Under the pieces are notes generated by a model. That model made no database searches, was not told the DNA's origin, and was given only the letters and a program-made list of their open reading frames with translations. The position numbers and the translations under genes are program-made. Shown piece by piece: positions 7,572 to 14,047 of a DNA stretch of 16,009 nucleotides. Position 1 is the stretch's first letter, and each line of letters begins with the position of its first letter. The stretch is taken from contig JAJNBO010000008.1 in assembly GCA_021156245.1 (NCBI GenBank), forward strand, positions 1 through 16,009. Reading direction: 5' to 3'. Source of the DNA: Ramlibacter sp. Its GTDB lineage: Bacteria; Pseudomonadota; Gammaproteobacteria; Burkholderiales; Burkholderiaceae_C.

Positions 7572-9163
7572 TGAAGTACAGGCTGCTCGCCCTCACCGCC
7601 GTCCTGGTCCTGGCCGGTTGCGCCACCACCTCCGGACCCGAACAGAAGGAAGCCGCGGTCGAGACGCGCGAAAGCCAGCCGCCGCAGGCCAAGGCAGCGC
7701 CCCCGGCGGCCGTCATCCCCACCGGGCCGCTGTCGGCGATCCAGTCCTCCGAGGTCAGCTCGCAGCCGGTCGCCTCGCTGGAGCCTCCGCCGGACCTGTG
7801 GGGCCGCATCCGCAAGGGCTTCGCGATGCCGACCCTGGAAAGCGACCTCGTGCGGCGGCACGAGCAGTGGTATGCGACGCGCCCCGACTACCTGCAGCGC
7901 ATGACGGACCGCTCGCGCAAGTACCTGTTCCACATCGTCGAGGAACTGGAGCGCCGCAACATGCCGATGGAACTGGCGCTGCTGCCCTTCATCGAGAGCG
8001 CGTTCAATCCGCAGGCCGTGTCCAGCGCGCGCGCGGCCGGCATGTGGCAGTTCATGCCCGCCACCGGCAAGGACTTCGAGCTGAAACAGAACTTCTTCCG
8101 CGACGACCGCCGCGACGTGCTGGCCTCCACGCGCGCCGCGCTGGACTACCTGCAGCGCCTGCACGGCATGTTCGGCGACTGGCACCTGGCGCTGGCAGCG
8201 TACAACTGGGGCGAAGGCAGCGTGGGCCGCGCCATCCAGCGCAACCAGCGCGCCGGCCAGGGCACCGGCTATGGCGACCTGAACATGCCGGACGAGACGC
8301 GCAACTACGTCCCCAAGCTGCAGGCGGTCAAGAACATCATCGGCAACCCGGAGCAGTTCCGCGCCGAGCTGCCGGTTATCGAGAACCACCCGTACTTCCA
8401 GTCGGTCACGCTCGAGCGCGACATGGACGTCGAGCTCGCCGCCCGGCTGGCGGACGTGAGCGTGGACGACTTCAAGGCCCTGAACCCGCAGCACAACCGG
8501 CCGGTGATCCTGGCGGCGGGCACGCCGCAGATCCTGCTGCCCTGGGACAACGCCACCATCTTCAAGCGCAACTTCTCGGAGTACACGCAGGGCCGCTTCG
8601 CCTCGTGGACCGCGTGGAGCGCGCCGTCGACCATGAGCGTCTCCGAAGCCGCGCGCCGCACCGGCATGAGCGAGGCCGACCTGCGCGCGGTGAACAGCAT
8701 TCCGCCGCGCATGCTGATCAAGTCCGGTTCCGTGCTGATCGTGCCGCGCAACAACGCCAGCCAGCGCGACGTCGCGGGCCACGTGGCCGACAATGCGCAA
8801 CTCAGTCTCGCGCCGGAGGTGGTGACGCGCCGGATGGTGGTGAAAGCCGGCAAGCACGACTCCGTCGCCAGCATCGCGCGCCGCTACAAGGTGTCCCCCG
8901 CGCAGGTGGCGGACTGGAACGACGTGTCGTCCGGGGCCAGCTTCAAGCCCGGGCAGCAGGTCGTGCTGCACGTGCCCGCGCGCGCGACGCCTCGCATGGC
9001 CGTGAAGGTCCCCTCGAAGGCGGTGATCAAGGCTTCGACCACGCGAGCGGTTCCGCAGCGCGCCAAGGCCACGGCGAAAGCGCCCGCCAGGCCGGCTGCG
9101 AAGACGGCCGCGAAGCCGTCCTCCAAGGCCACGGCCAAAGGCTCCTCGAGCACGATGCGCTGA
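7568..9163 (+). CDS. mltD: Membrane-bound lytic murein transglycosylase D, lipoprotein with LysM domains
   Basis: A 531-residue lipoprotein that cleaves peptidoglycan glycan strands to 1,6-anhydromuramyl products. The signal peptide ends in the lipobox LAGC with the lipidated cysteine at 18. A Pro/Ala-rich linker runs to about 75. The SLT catalytic domain spans about 120-230: E143 in FIESAFNP is the expected catalytic glutamate, with AAGMWQFMPATG at 157-168 and LALAAYNWGEGSVGRA at 207-222. Two LysM-type peptidoglycan-binding domains follow at about 350-394 and 422-470. The last 60 residues are a Lys/Ala/Pro/Ser-rich basic tail, not a usual MltD feature, which may bind anionic polymers or be disordered. 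The ATG at 7568 overlaps the gloB stop; an adjacent ATG at 7571 is also possible. The gloB-mltD pairing matches the conserved gammaproteobacterial and betaproteobacterial cluster. Confidence 0.95.
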   Translation: MMKYRLLALTAVLVLAGCATTSGPEQKEAAVETRESQPPQAKAAPPAAVIPTGPLSAIQSSEVSSQPVASLEPPPDLWGRIRKGFAMPTLESDLVRRHEQWYATRPDYLQRMTDRSRKYLFHIVEELERRNMPMELALLPFIESAFNPQAVSSARAAGMWQFMPATGKDFELKQNFFRDDRRDVLASTRAALDYLQRLHGMFGDWHLALAAYNWGEGSVGRAIQRNQRAGQGTGYGDLNMPDETRNYVPKLQAVKNIIGNPEQFRAELPVIENHPYFQSVTLERDMDVELAARLADVSVDDFKALNPQHNRPVILAAGTPQILLPWDNATIFKRNFSEYTQGRFASWTAWSAPSTMSVSEAARRTGMSEADLRAVNSIPPRMLIKSGSVLIVPRNNASQRDVAGHVADNAQLSLAPEVVTRRMVVKAGKHDSVASIARRYKVSPAQVADWNDVSSGASFKPGQQVVLHVPARATPRMAVKVPSKAVIKASTTRAVPQRAKATAKAPARPAAKTAAKPSSKATAKGSSSTMR

Positions 9164-9173
9164 GCGCCAGGAA

Positions 9174-9199
9174 GCAGCATTCCGTTAACGGCACGCTGC
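9174..9199. terminator. Imperfect hairpin after mltD
   Basis: GCAGC pairs with GCTGC around an inner palindrome CCGTTAACGG, with three unpaired bases on each side. There is no T run, so if it ends the gloB-mltD transcript it would need a factor. The remainder of the 175-base gap to the next gene holds no clear promoter that I can name, although one is needed for the downstream gene. Confidence 0.3.
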
Positions 9200-9325
9200 C
9201 TCTGTGAATGGCTGGCGTCCAGTTGTAAGCAGCCAGTCCCAGTGCAGGACGCCTCCGACCGCCAACTCCGCCGTGCGCTGATGACGGCGGTCCCGGAATT
9301 GCGCGACAGTAGGTCATCCACTTTC

Positions 9326-9331
9326 AAGGAG
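9326..9331 (+). promoter_or_regulatory. Ribosome binding site AAGGAG that decides the downstream start
   Basis: AAGGAG ends one base before the ATG at 9333 and seven bases before the ATG at 9339. The normal spacing is 5 to 9 bases, so 9339 is the more likely start codon. Confidence 0.7.
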
Positions 9332-9338
9332 AATGACC

Positions 9339-9749
9339 ATGCATCGCAAAACTCTGCTGAGCGCCGCTTTCGCCGCCGCCCTGATGGGCTTCGGTGCCGC
9401 GGCCCAAGCCCAGAGCGTGACCGTCCGGATCGCGCCGCCCGCCCCCCGTTATGAAGTCGTGCCTGTCGCCCGTCCCGGCCATGTCTGGGTGCGCGGCCAC
9501 TGGGATTGGCGCGGCAACCAGTACACCTGGGTGCCGGGCCACTTCGTGACCGCCCGTGCCGGCTACGTGTATCGCGAGCCCCAGTGGGTGCAGCGTGGCG
9601 GCAGCTGGGTCATGGTGGGCAACACGTGGGAACGCGGCGCCGGCGGCGACCGCGACGGCGACGGCATTGCCAACCGCTATGACCGCGACCGCGACGGCGA
9701 CGGCATCCGCAACAGCCGCGACGCGCGGCAATACAACCCCAATCGCTGA
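9339..9749 (+). CDS. Exported WXXGXW-repeat protein with an Asp-rich calcium-binding-like tail
   Basis: A 136-residue small exported protein. Residues 1-24 are a Sec signal peptide with an AQA cleavage site. The mature part has the aromatic motif found in YXWGXW/WXXGXW-type proteins of proteobacteria: WVRGHWDW at about 50-57, WVPGHF at 64-69 and further tryptophans at 83, 90 and 97. These short envelope proteins have no firmly established function. The C-terminus carries two DRDGDGI units at about 104-110 and 117-123, which resemble the calcium-binding loops of thrombospondin type 3 and EF-hand-like repeats. Start 9339 is preferred to 9333 because of ribosome-site spacing. It is a single gene with its own terminator at 9765-9790. 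Calcium binding is an inference from the Asp pattern. Confidence 0.8.
   Translation: MHRKTLLSAAFAAALMGFGAAAQAQSVTVRIAPPAPRYEVVPVARPGHVWVRGHWDWRGNQYTWVPGHFVTARAGYVYREPQWVQRGGSWVMVGNTWERGAGGDRDGDGIANRYDRDRDGDGIRNSRDARQYNPNR
9648..9706 (+). repeat. In-frame 20-bp direct repeat, 39-bp period
   Basis: The 20 bases starting GACCGCGACGG occur identically at 9648-9667 and 9687-9706. The 39-base period is a multiple of three, so it encodes the duplicated DRDGDGI unit of the WXXGXW protein. It looks like a recent tandem duplication within the gene. Confidence 0.85.
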
Positions 9750-9764
9750 TCGGGGACGGTGCCA

Positions 9765-9790
9765 GGAAGGGGCCCTCGGGCCCCTTTTTC
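9765..9790 (+). terminator. Intrinsic terminator after the WXXGXW gene
   Basis: AAGGGGCC at 9767-9774 pairs with GGCCCCTT at 9779-9786 around a CTCG loop, followed by a run of five T at 9785-9789. It starts 16 bases after the stop codon of the upstream + strand gene and ends just before the stop of the convergent permease gene, so it may also shield that gene. Confidence 0.85.
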
Positions 9791-9795
9791 CTGCC

Positions 9796-10632
9796 TCAGA
9801 GCTTTTCGGTTTCGCCCTGCCGGGGCTGCCACTTCATCAGCCGCTTTTCGATGCGGCCGACCAGCCCGTCGAGCACCAGCGCGCACGCGGTCAGCACCAC
9901 GATGCCGGCGAACACCGTGTTCACGTCGAAGGTGCCCTCTGCCTGCAGGATCAGGTAGCCCACGCCGCGCGCGGACCCGAGGTATTCACCCACGACCGCC
10001 CCGACGAAGGCCAGCCCGACGGAGGTGTGCAGGCTGGAAAACACCCAGCTGGTCGCGCTCGGCAGGTACACAGTGCGCAACAGCTGCTTCTGGCTGGCGC
10101 CGAGCATCCGCGCGTTGGCCAGCACCACCGGGCTCACCTCGCGCACGCCCTGGTAGACGTTGAAGAACACGATGAAGAACACCAGCGTGACGGCGAGCGC
10201 CACCTTGCTCCAGATGCCCAGGCCGAACCACATGGCGAAGATCGGCGCCAGGATCACCCGCGGCATCGAGTTCATCGCCTTGATGTAGGGATCGAAGATC
10301 GCGCTGGGCGTCGGCGACAGCGCCAGCCAGAGGCCGACGACCAGCCCCAGCAGCGTGCCGATGACGAAGGCCAGCAAGGTCTCCAGCAGCGTCACGCCCA
10401 GGTGCTGGTAGATGTCGGCACGGCCGCTCAGGCCGTCGGGGTACAGCGCGTTGGGCGCCACGTCGAAGGGGAGGAACCACGACCACATGCGGCCTGCCAC
10501 CTTGACGGGTTCGCCGAGGAAGAAGGCGGTCTGCTCGTTGCGCGAGACCAGCTGCCAGGCGACCATCATCAGGATGAAGACGCCGATCTGCCAGGCGCGC
10601 AGGTTGCGCTCGTTGGGCTTGAGCGCTTTCAT
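9796..10632 (-). CDS. ABC transporter permease, NitT/TauT (SsuC/TauC) type
   Basis: A 278-residue inner-membrane permease of the binding-protein-dependent transport family. About six transmembrane helices can be seen, at roughly 14-30, 80-105, 125-160, 195-215, 222-232 and 238-258. The cytoplasmic loop that contacts the ATPase is ANARMLGASQKQLLRTVYLP at about 172-191, a variant of the EAA loop. EYLGSARGVGYLI at about 216-228 is a conserved signature of SsuC/TauC permeases. The ATG at 10632 overlaps the TGA of the ATPase gene (ATGA). It is the last gene of the three-gene operon. Related systems import sulfonates, nitrate, taurine, pyrimidine precursors or aromatic acids; nothing here fixes the substrate. 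Confidence 0.93.
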   Translation of the reverse strand: MKALKPNERNLRAWQIGVFILMMVAWQLVSRNEQTAFFLGEPVKVAGRMWSWFLPFDVAPNALYPDGLSGRADIYQHLGVTLLETLLAFVIGTLLGLVVGLWLALSPTPSAIFDPYIKAMNSMPRVILAPIFAMWFGLGIWSKVALAVTLVFFIVFFNVYQGVREVSPVVLANARMLGASQKQLLRTVYLPSATSWVFSSLHTSVGLAFVGAVVGEYLGSARGVGYLILQAEGTFDVNTVFAGIVVLTACALVLDGLVGRIEKRLMKWQPRQGETEKL

Positions 10633-11462
10633 GCGGCCTTCCGCAGCTGCTGCGCGTAGCCCTTGAGCACCTCGTCGCGCAGCACCGCCCAGATGCGCGC
10701 ATGCCACTCGACGAAGCGCGGGTCGGTGCGCACCTCGGCCACGTCGCGCGGTCGCGGCAGGTCGATCTCGAATTCGCCGATGGGGCGCGTCGCCGGCCCG
10801 GCCGACAGCACCACCACCCGGTCGCTCATGGCGATGGCTTCGTCGAGGTCGTGCGTGATGAACAGCACCGCCTTGCGCTTTGCAGCCCACAGCGCCAGCA
10901 CCTCGTTCTCCATCAGCTGCCGCGTCTGGACGTCCAGCGCGCTGAAGGGTTCGTCCATCAGGATGATGTCCGGGTCGAGCGCGAGCACCTGTGCGAGCGC
11001 GGTGCGCTTGCGCATGCCACCGGACAGCTGGTGCGGATAGCGATCCCCGAAGCCGGCCAGGCCGACGCGGGCGAGCCAGTCCTGCGCCAGCGCGCGTGCT
11101 TCGCCGTCCGGCATGCCGCGGTACTGCAGGCCCACCATGACGTTGTCGAGTGCGCTGCGCCAGGGCATCAGCGCGTCCGACTGGAACATGTAGCCGGCGC
11201 GCCGGTTGATGCCTGCCAGCGGCTCGCCGAACACGCGCACCTCGCCCGAGGACGGTTGGAGCAGGCCGGCGCCGACGTTCAGCAAGGTGGACTTGCCGCA
11301 GCCGGTGGGGCCCACCACCGAGACGAATTCGCCGGCGTCGACGCGCAGCGTGGTGTGGGCCACCGCCGTGTAGCGCTGTTCGCCCTCGACCCGCGAGCGG
11401 AAGGTGACGCTGACGTCGTCGAGCGCGAGCGCCGGCGGCCCGGACGGCCGGCCGCTGCTCAC
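10629..11462 (-). CDS. ABC transporter ATP-binding protein, NitT/TauT (SsuB/TauB) type
   Basis: A 277-residue ATPase that would power the adjacent permease. The Walker A motif GPTGCGKST is at 51-59, the Q-loop glutamine at about 94 (YMFQSDALMPW), the signature LSGGMRKR at 146-153 (Met replaces the usual Gln), Walker B IILMDEP at 166-172, and the switch histidine H204 in FITHDLDEA. YMFQSDALMPWRS is typical of the nitrate/sulfonate/taurine branch. No ATG fits; the start is taken as GTG at 11462, which overlaps the TGA of the binding-protein gene by four bases (GTGA) and leaves only 20 residues before the first beta strand. The frame stays open upstream to 11762, but that stretch lies over the binding-protein gene and has no ATPase character. 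Confidence 0.93.
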   Translation of the reverse strand: MSSGRPSGPPALALDDVSVTFRSRVEGEQRYTAVAHTTLRVDAGEFVSVVGPTGCGKSTLLNVGAGLLQPSSGEVRVFGEPLAGINRRAGYMFQSDALMPWRSALDNVMVGLQYRGMPDGEARALAQDWLARVGLAGFGDRYPHQLSGGMRKRTALAQVLALDPDIILMDEPFSALDVQTRQLMENEVLALWAAKRKAVLFITHDLDEAIAMSDRVVVLSAGPATRPIGEFEIDLPRPRDVAEVRTDPRFVEWHARIWAVLRDEVLKGYAQQLRKAA

Positions 11463-12496
11463 GCCTTGTACTTCTCTTTGGCGCGGCGGGCGAAGTCGTT
11501 GGTGTACGTGCGCGCCACGTCGATCTTGTCGGCCTTGATGCTGGTGTCGAAGCTGGCCAGCGCCTTCAGCGCCGTCTTCGCGCCTTCTTCCGGCAGCAGC
11601 CCGTCGAGGGCGATGGCCTCGCGGACCTTGTTGAAGGAAGCGAGGTACAGCGCACGGTCGCCGAGCAGGTAGCTCTCCGGCACGGTCTTGATGATGTCGC
11701 TGGGGCCCGCGGTCTGCAGCCACTTCAGACCGTGCACGATCGCGTTGGCGAGCGCCTGGCAAGTGTTGGGATTGGCCTTGACGAAATCGGTGTGGGTGTA
11801 GAAGCAGGCGGCGGGCATCGGGCCGCCGAAGACGTCCTGCGTGCCCTTGAGCGTGCGCGTGTCGCTGATGATGCGCACGTCGCCCTTCTGCTCCAGCATG
11901 GTCATCACCGGGTCGGTGTTGCTCATGGCGTCGATCTGGCCCGAGCGCAGCGCGGCGATCGCACCGGCGGCGGTGCCGACGCCGACGTAGCTCACGTCGC
12001 CGGCCTTCAGGCCCGCGCGCGAGAGCACCAGGTTGGCCACCATGTTGGTGGACGAACCGGGCGCCGACACGCCGATCTTCTTGCCGCGCAGGTCCGTCAC
12101 GGCCTTGTAGCCGGGCATCGCCTTGGTCGACACGCCCATCGCGATCTGCGGCGCGCGCCCCATCAGCACGATCGACTGGATCTGCTGGTTCTTGGACTGC
12201 ATGTTGATGGTGTGCTCGTACGCGCCGCTCACGATGTCGGCGGAGCCGCCGACCAGCGCCTGCAGCGCCTTGGCGCCGCCGGCGAAGTCGGAGATCTCGA
12301 CGTCCAGCCCCTCGGACTTGAAGTACCCCAGCTGTTCGGAAATCGTGAGGGGCAGGTAGTAGAAGGCGGCCTTGCCGCCGACCGCGATGGATACCCTGCT
12401 CTTCTCGGGTTTGCCCTGCGCGCGCACGGAGGGCGCGGCAACGGCCGCAGCGGCCAGCAGCGTGAAGCGGCGGCGGCTGAGGGATGTGGTGTGCAT
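11459..12496 (-). CDS. ABC transporter substrate-binding protein, NMT1/SsuA-like, Tat-exported
   Basis: A 345-residue periplasmic binding protein. The N-terminus MHTTSLSRRRFTLLAAAAVA is a twin-arginine signal (SRRRFTLL), with probable cleavage after the VRA near residue 26. The mature protein has the NMT1/SsuA-like fold: YYLPLTISEQLGYFKSEGLDVEI near residues 46-68, then DLRGKKIGVSAPGSSTNMVANLVL and GQIDAMSNTDPVMTMLEQKGD. These proteins bind small organic or inorganic ions such as sulfonates, nitrate, or thiamine and pyrimidine precursors. The ATG at 12496 has AGAGAGG seven bases upstream, and the signal peptide starts there. It is the first gene of the importer operon; the 118-base gap upstream (12497-12614) must hold the promoter, but I see no convincing box. 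Ligand unknown. Confidence 0.92.
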   Translation of the reverse strand: MHTTSLSRRRFTLLAAAAVAAPSVRAQGKPEKSRVSIAVGGKAAFYYLPLTISEQLGYFKSEGLDVEISDFAGGAKALQALVGGSADIVSGAYEHTINMQSKNQQIQSIVLMGRAPQIAMGVSTKAMPGYKAVTDLRGKKIGVSAPGSSTNMVANLVLSRAGLKAGDVSYVGVGTAAGAIAALRSGQIDAMSNTDPVMTMLEQKGDVRIISDTRTLKGTQDVFGGPMPAACFYTHTDFVKANPNTCQALANAIVHGLKWLQTAGPSDIIKTVPESYLLGDRALYLASFNKVREAIALDGLLPEEGAKTALKALASFDTSIKADKIDVARTYTNDFARRAKEKYKA

Positions 12497-12614
12497 GGTG
12501 GGCCTCTCTTGGATCTTCTTATGGTCCGCCGAGGGTAAGCGCCATGCTGCGCAGTCGCATCGGGACTCTCCCGTGCGGGTTTTCACGTAACGCGCGAGAG
12601 GTAATCGCCGTCCG

Positions 12615-13028
12615 TCAGCGCCAGCCGCTCAGGAGGATGGCGACGTTCACCAGGAAGGCCGCGGCCCAGATGGCGGACCGCGTCTTCGGCAGCCCCGCCA
12701 CGTACATGGCCACGTAGATGATGCGCAGCGTGATGAACAGCAGCGCGAGGATGTCCACCCGGGTCTGCGGGGCGCCGAGCTGGTGGGCGATGATCACCGC
12801 CGCGAAGAAGAAGGGCAGCGCCTCGAAGGTGTTGGCCTGGGCCGCGTTGGCGCGCGCCTTCCAGCCTTCCTGGCGGGCCAGCCATTCGCGCGGCGCATGG
12901 TTGTCGTAGCCGCCCTTGCTGCGCGGCTGGCCGAAGGCCTGGAACTTGGCCAGGTACGCGCAAGCCAGCGGCAGCACCACCGCCACCAGCACGCACCAGT
13001 AGGCCACCGTGAAACGCGCGAAAGTCAT
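12615..13028 (-). CDS. MAPEG family small membrane protein
   Basis: A 137-residue protein with four hydrophobic helices at about 6-27, 70-85, 92-112 and 118-135, matching the four-helix MAPEG fold (membrane-associated proteins in eicosanoid and glutathione metabolism). The conserved region [26 protein letters not shown] at about 61-86 is characteristic: the Asn and Glu here align with conserved MAPEG positions. Bacterial members are mostly uncharacterised; some have glutathione transferase or peroxidase activity, but that cannot be assumed here. The start codon overlaps the recR stop (ATGA), so it is probably translated together with recR, although no functional link to recombination is known. 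The stop is followed by a gap to the ABC importer operon. Confidence 0.85.
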   Translation of the reverse strand: MTFARFTVAYWCVLVAVVLPLACAYLAKFQAFGQPRSKGGYDNHAPREWLARQEGWKARANAAQANTFEALPFFFAAVIIAHQLGAPQTRVDILALLFITLRIIYVAMYVAGLPKTRSAIWAAAFLVNVAILLSGWR

Positions 13029-13618
13029 CTGCTCCTCCTGTCCACCAGCGCGTGCGCGATGGTCCCCAAATCGACGTATTCGAGCTCGCTGCCGGCGGGC
13101 ACGCCCCGCGCCAGGCGCGTCACCCTCAGCCCGCGCTGCTTCAGCGCCTCCGCGATCACGTGCGCGGTGGCTTCCCCTTCGGAGGTGAAGTTGGTGGCGA
13201 GGATGACTTCCTGCACCTCGCCCTCCGTCGCGCGGGCGAACAGCTTGGCCAGGCCAATGTCCTTCGGCCCGATGCCGTCGAGCGGGCTGAGCTTTCCCAT
13301 CAGCACGAAATACAGGCCGTTGAACGCCTGCGTCCGCTCCACCGCGGCCTGGTCGGCCGGCGTTTCCACCACGCACAGCTTGCTGCGGTCGCGCTGCGGG
13401 CTGCGGCACGTGGCGCAGACCTCGTCCTCGGTGAACGTGTGGCACTGGCTGCAGTGCCGGATGTTGCTGGCCGCCTGCTCCAGGGAGCGGGCGAGCACGT
13501 GCGCGCCTTCGCGGTCGTGCTGCAGGAGGTGGAAGGCCATGCGGGACGCGGACTTCACGCCCACGCCGGGAAGGCGCCGCAGCGCCTCGATCAATGCCTG
13601 GAGTGAGGGTTCTGCCAT
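13025..13618 (-). CDS. recR: Recombination protein RecR
   Basis: A 197-residue DNA-binding protein of the RecFOR pathway, which loads RecA on gapped DNA. The helix-hairpin-helix region [20 protein letters not shown] is at about 13-32, the zinc finger cysteines are C56, C59, C68 and C71, and the Toprim domain runs from about 79 ([10 protein letters not shown]) to 174, with [14 protein letters not shown] at about 146-159. The length matches the family. The start is ATG at 13618; a TTG one codon earlier is not needed. It follows ybaB in the conserved dnaX-ybaB-recR order, separated by 88 bases that hold a palindromic repeat, and its stop overlaps the MAPEG start. Confidence 0.97.
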   Translation of the reverse strand: MAEPSLQALIEALRRLPGVGVKSASRMAFHLLQHDREGAHVLARSLEQAASNIRHCSQCHTFTEDEVCATCRSPQRDRSKLCVVETPADQAAVERTQAFNGLYFVLMGKLSPLDGIGPKDIGLAKLFARATEGEVQEVILATNFTSEGEATAHVIAEALKQRGLRVTRLARGVPAGSELEYVDLGTIAHALVDRRSR

Positions 13619-13632
13619 CAAGCCGCCGACGA

Positions 13633-13702
13633 GCCGCCTCTAGGCGGCTTGCGCCCCCTTGGGGGGCAGCGACGACACGCAGTGAGGAGCTTGGGGGCCC
13701 AC
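13633..13702. repeat. Intergenic palindromic repeat between ybaB and recR
   Basis: The gap holds several nested inverted repeats: GCCGCCTCTAGGCGGC at 13633-13648, GCCCCCTTGGGGGGC at 13653-13667, then GCAGCGACGACACGCAGTGAGGAGC and a final TGGGGGCCCA at 13692-13701. From memory, this order (G/C hairpin, CACGCAGTGAG core, GGGGGCCCA) resembles an abundant dispersed intergenic repeat of Comamonadaceae genomes. On the - strand it would form hairpins in the ybaB-recR mRNA and could attenuate or process the transcript. Copy number cannot be judged from this window, which has only one copy. Confidence 0.6.
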
Positions 13703-13706
13703 ATCC

Positions 13707-14030
13707 CTAGAACGGCAGCTTCATGCCGGGAGGCAGGCCGGCGGTGAGCTTGCCCATCTTCTCGGCCGAGGTTTCCTCAGCCTTGCGCACGGCGGCGTTG
13801 AAGGCGGCGGCGACCAGGTCCTCCAGCATGTCCTTGTCCTCGCCCAGCAGGCTGGGGTCGATCGTGACGCGCTTGACGTCGTGCTTGCAGGTCATGGTCA
13901 CCTTGACGAGGCCCGCGCCGGATTCGCCGCTGACCTCGATCAGCGCCAGTTCGTCCTGCGCCTTCTTCAGGTTGTCCTGCATCGCCTGCGCCTGCTTCAT
14001 CAGGCCGGCCAGTTGTCCCTTGTTGAACAT
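13707..14030 (-). CDS. ybaB: YbaB/EbfC family nucleoid-associated protein
   Basis: A 107-residue small DNA-binding protein that forms dimers and associates with the nucleoid. [23 protein letters not shown] at about 11-33 is the long N-terminal helix; the [21 protein letters not shown] strand region at about 42-62 and the C-terminal helix with [18 protein letters not shown] at about 69-86 are family features. The Gly/Pro-rich end [10 protein letters not shown] is typical. It lies 17 bases after dnaX and before recR, an order conserved across bacteria. GAGAAAG upstream of the ATG may serve as ribosome site. Confidence 0.95.
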   Translation of the reverse strand: MFNKGQLAGLMKQAQAMQDNLKKAQDELALIEVSGESGAGLVKVTMTCKHDVKRVTIDPSLLGEDKDMLEDLVAAAFNAAVRKAEETSAEKMGKLTAGLPPGMKLPF

Positions 14031-14047
14031 GGGGGTGCTTTCTCGCT

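Noticed and set aside
7367..8971. A 534-codon open frame on the - strand opposite gloB and mltD
   Set aside because: The + strand genes have complete domains and motifs; the antisense product is low-complexity His/Arg/Gly-rich without domains.
9648..9706. The repeated GACCGCGACGG units as a CRISPR or regulatory array
   Set aside because: There are only two copies, in frame within a coding gene, and they encode the Asp-rich protein repeat.
12570..12583. CCCG-TG-CGGG-TTTT as an intrinsic terminator on the + strand
   Set aside because: The stem is only four pairs with a two-base loop, and no + strand gene precedes it; neighbours on both sides are on the - strand.
12615..13445. A 276-codon open frame that could suggest a larger fusion protein with the MAPEG domain
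   Set aside because: The N-terminal half lies over recR in another frame and is Arg/Gly-rich shadow sequence; the MAPEG protein starts at its own ATG overlapping the recR stop.
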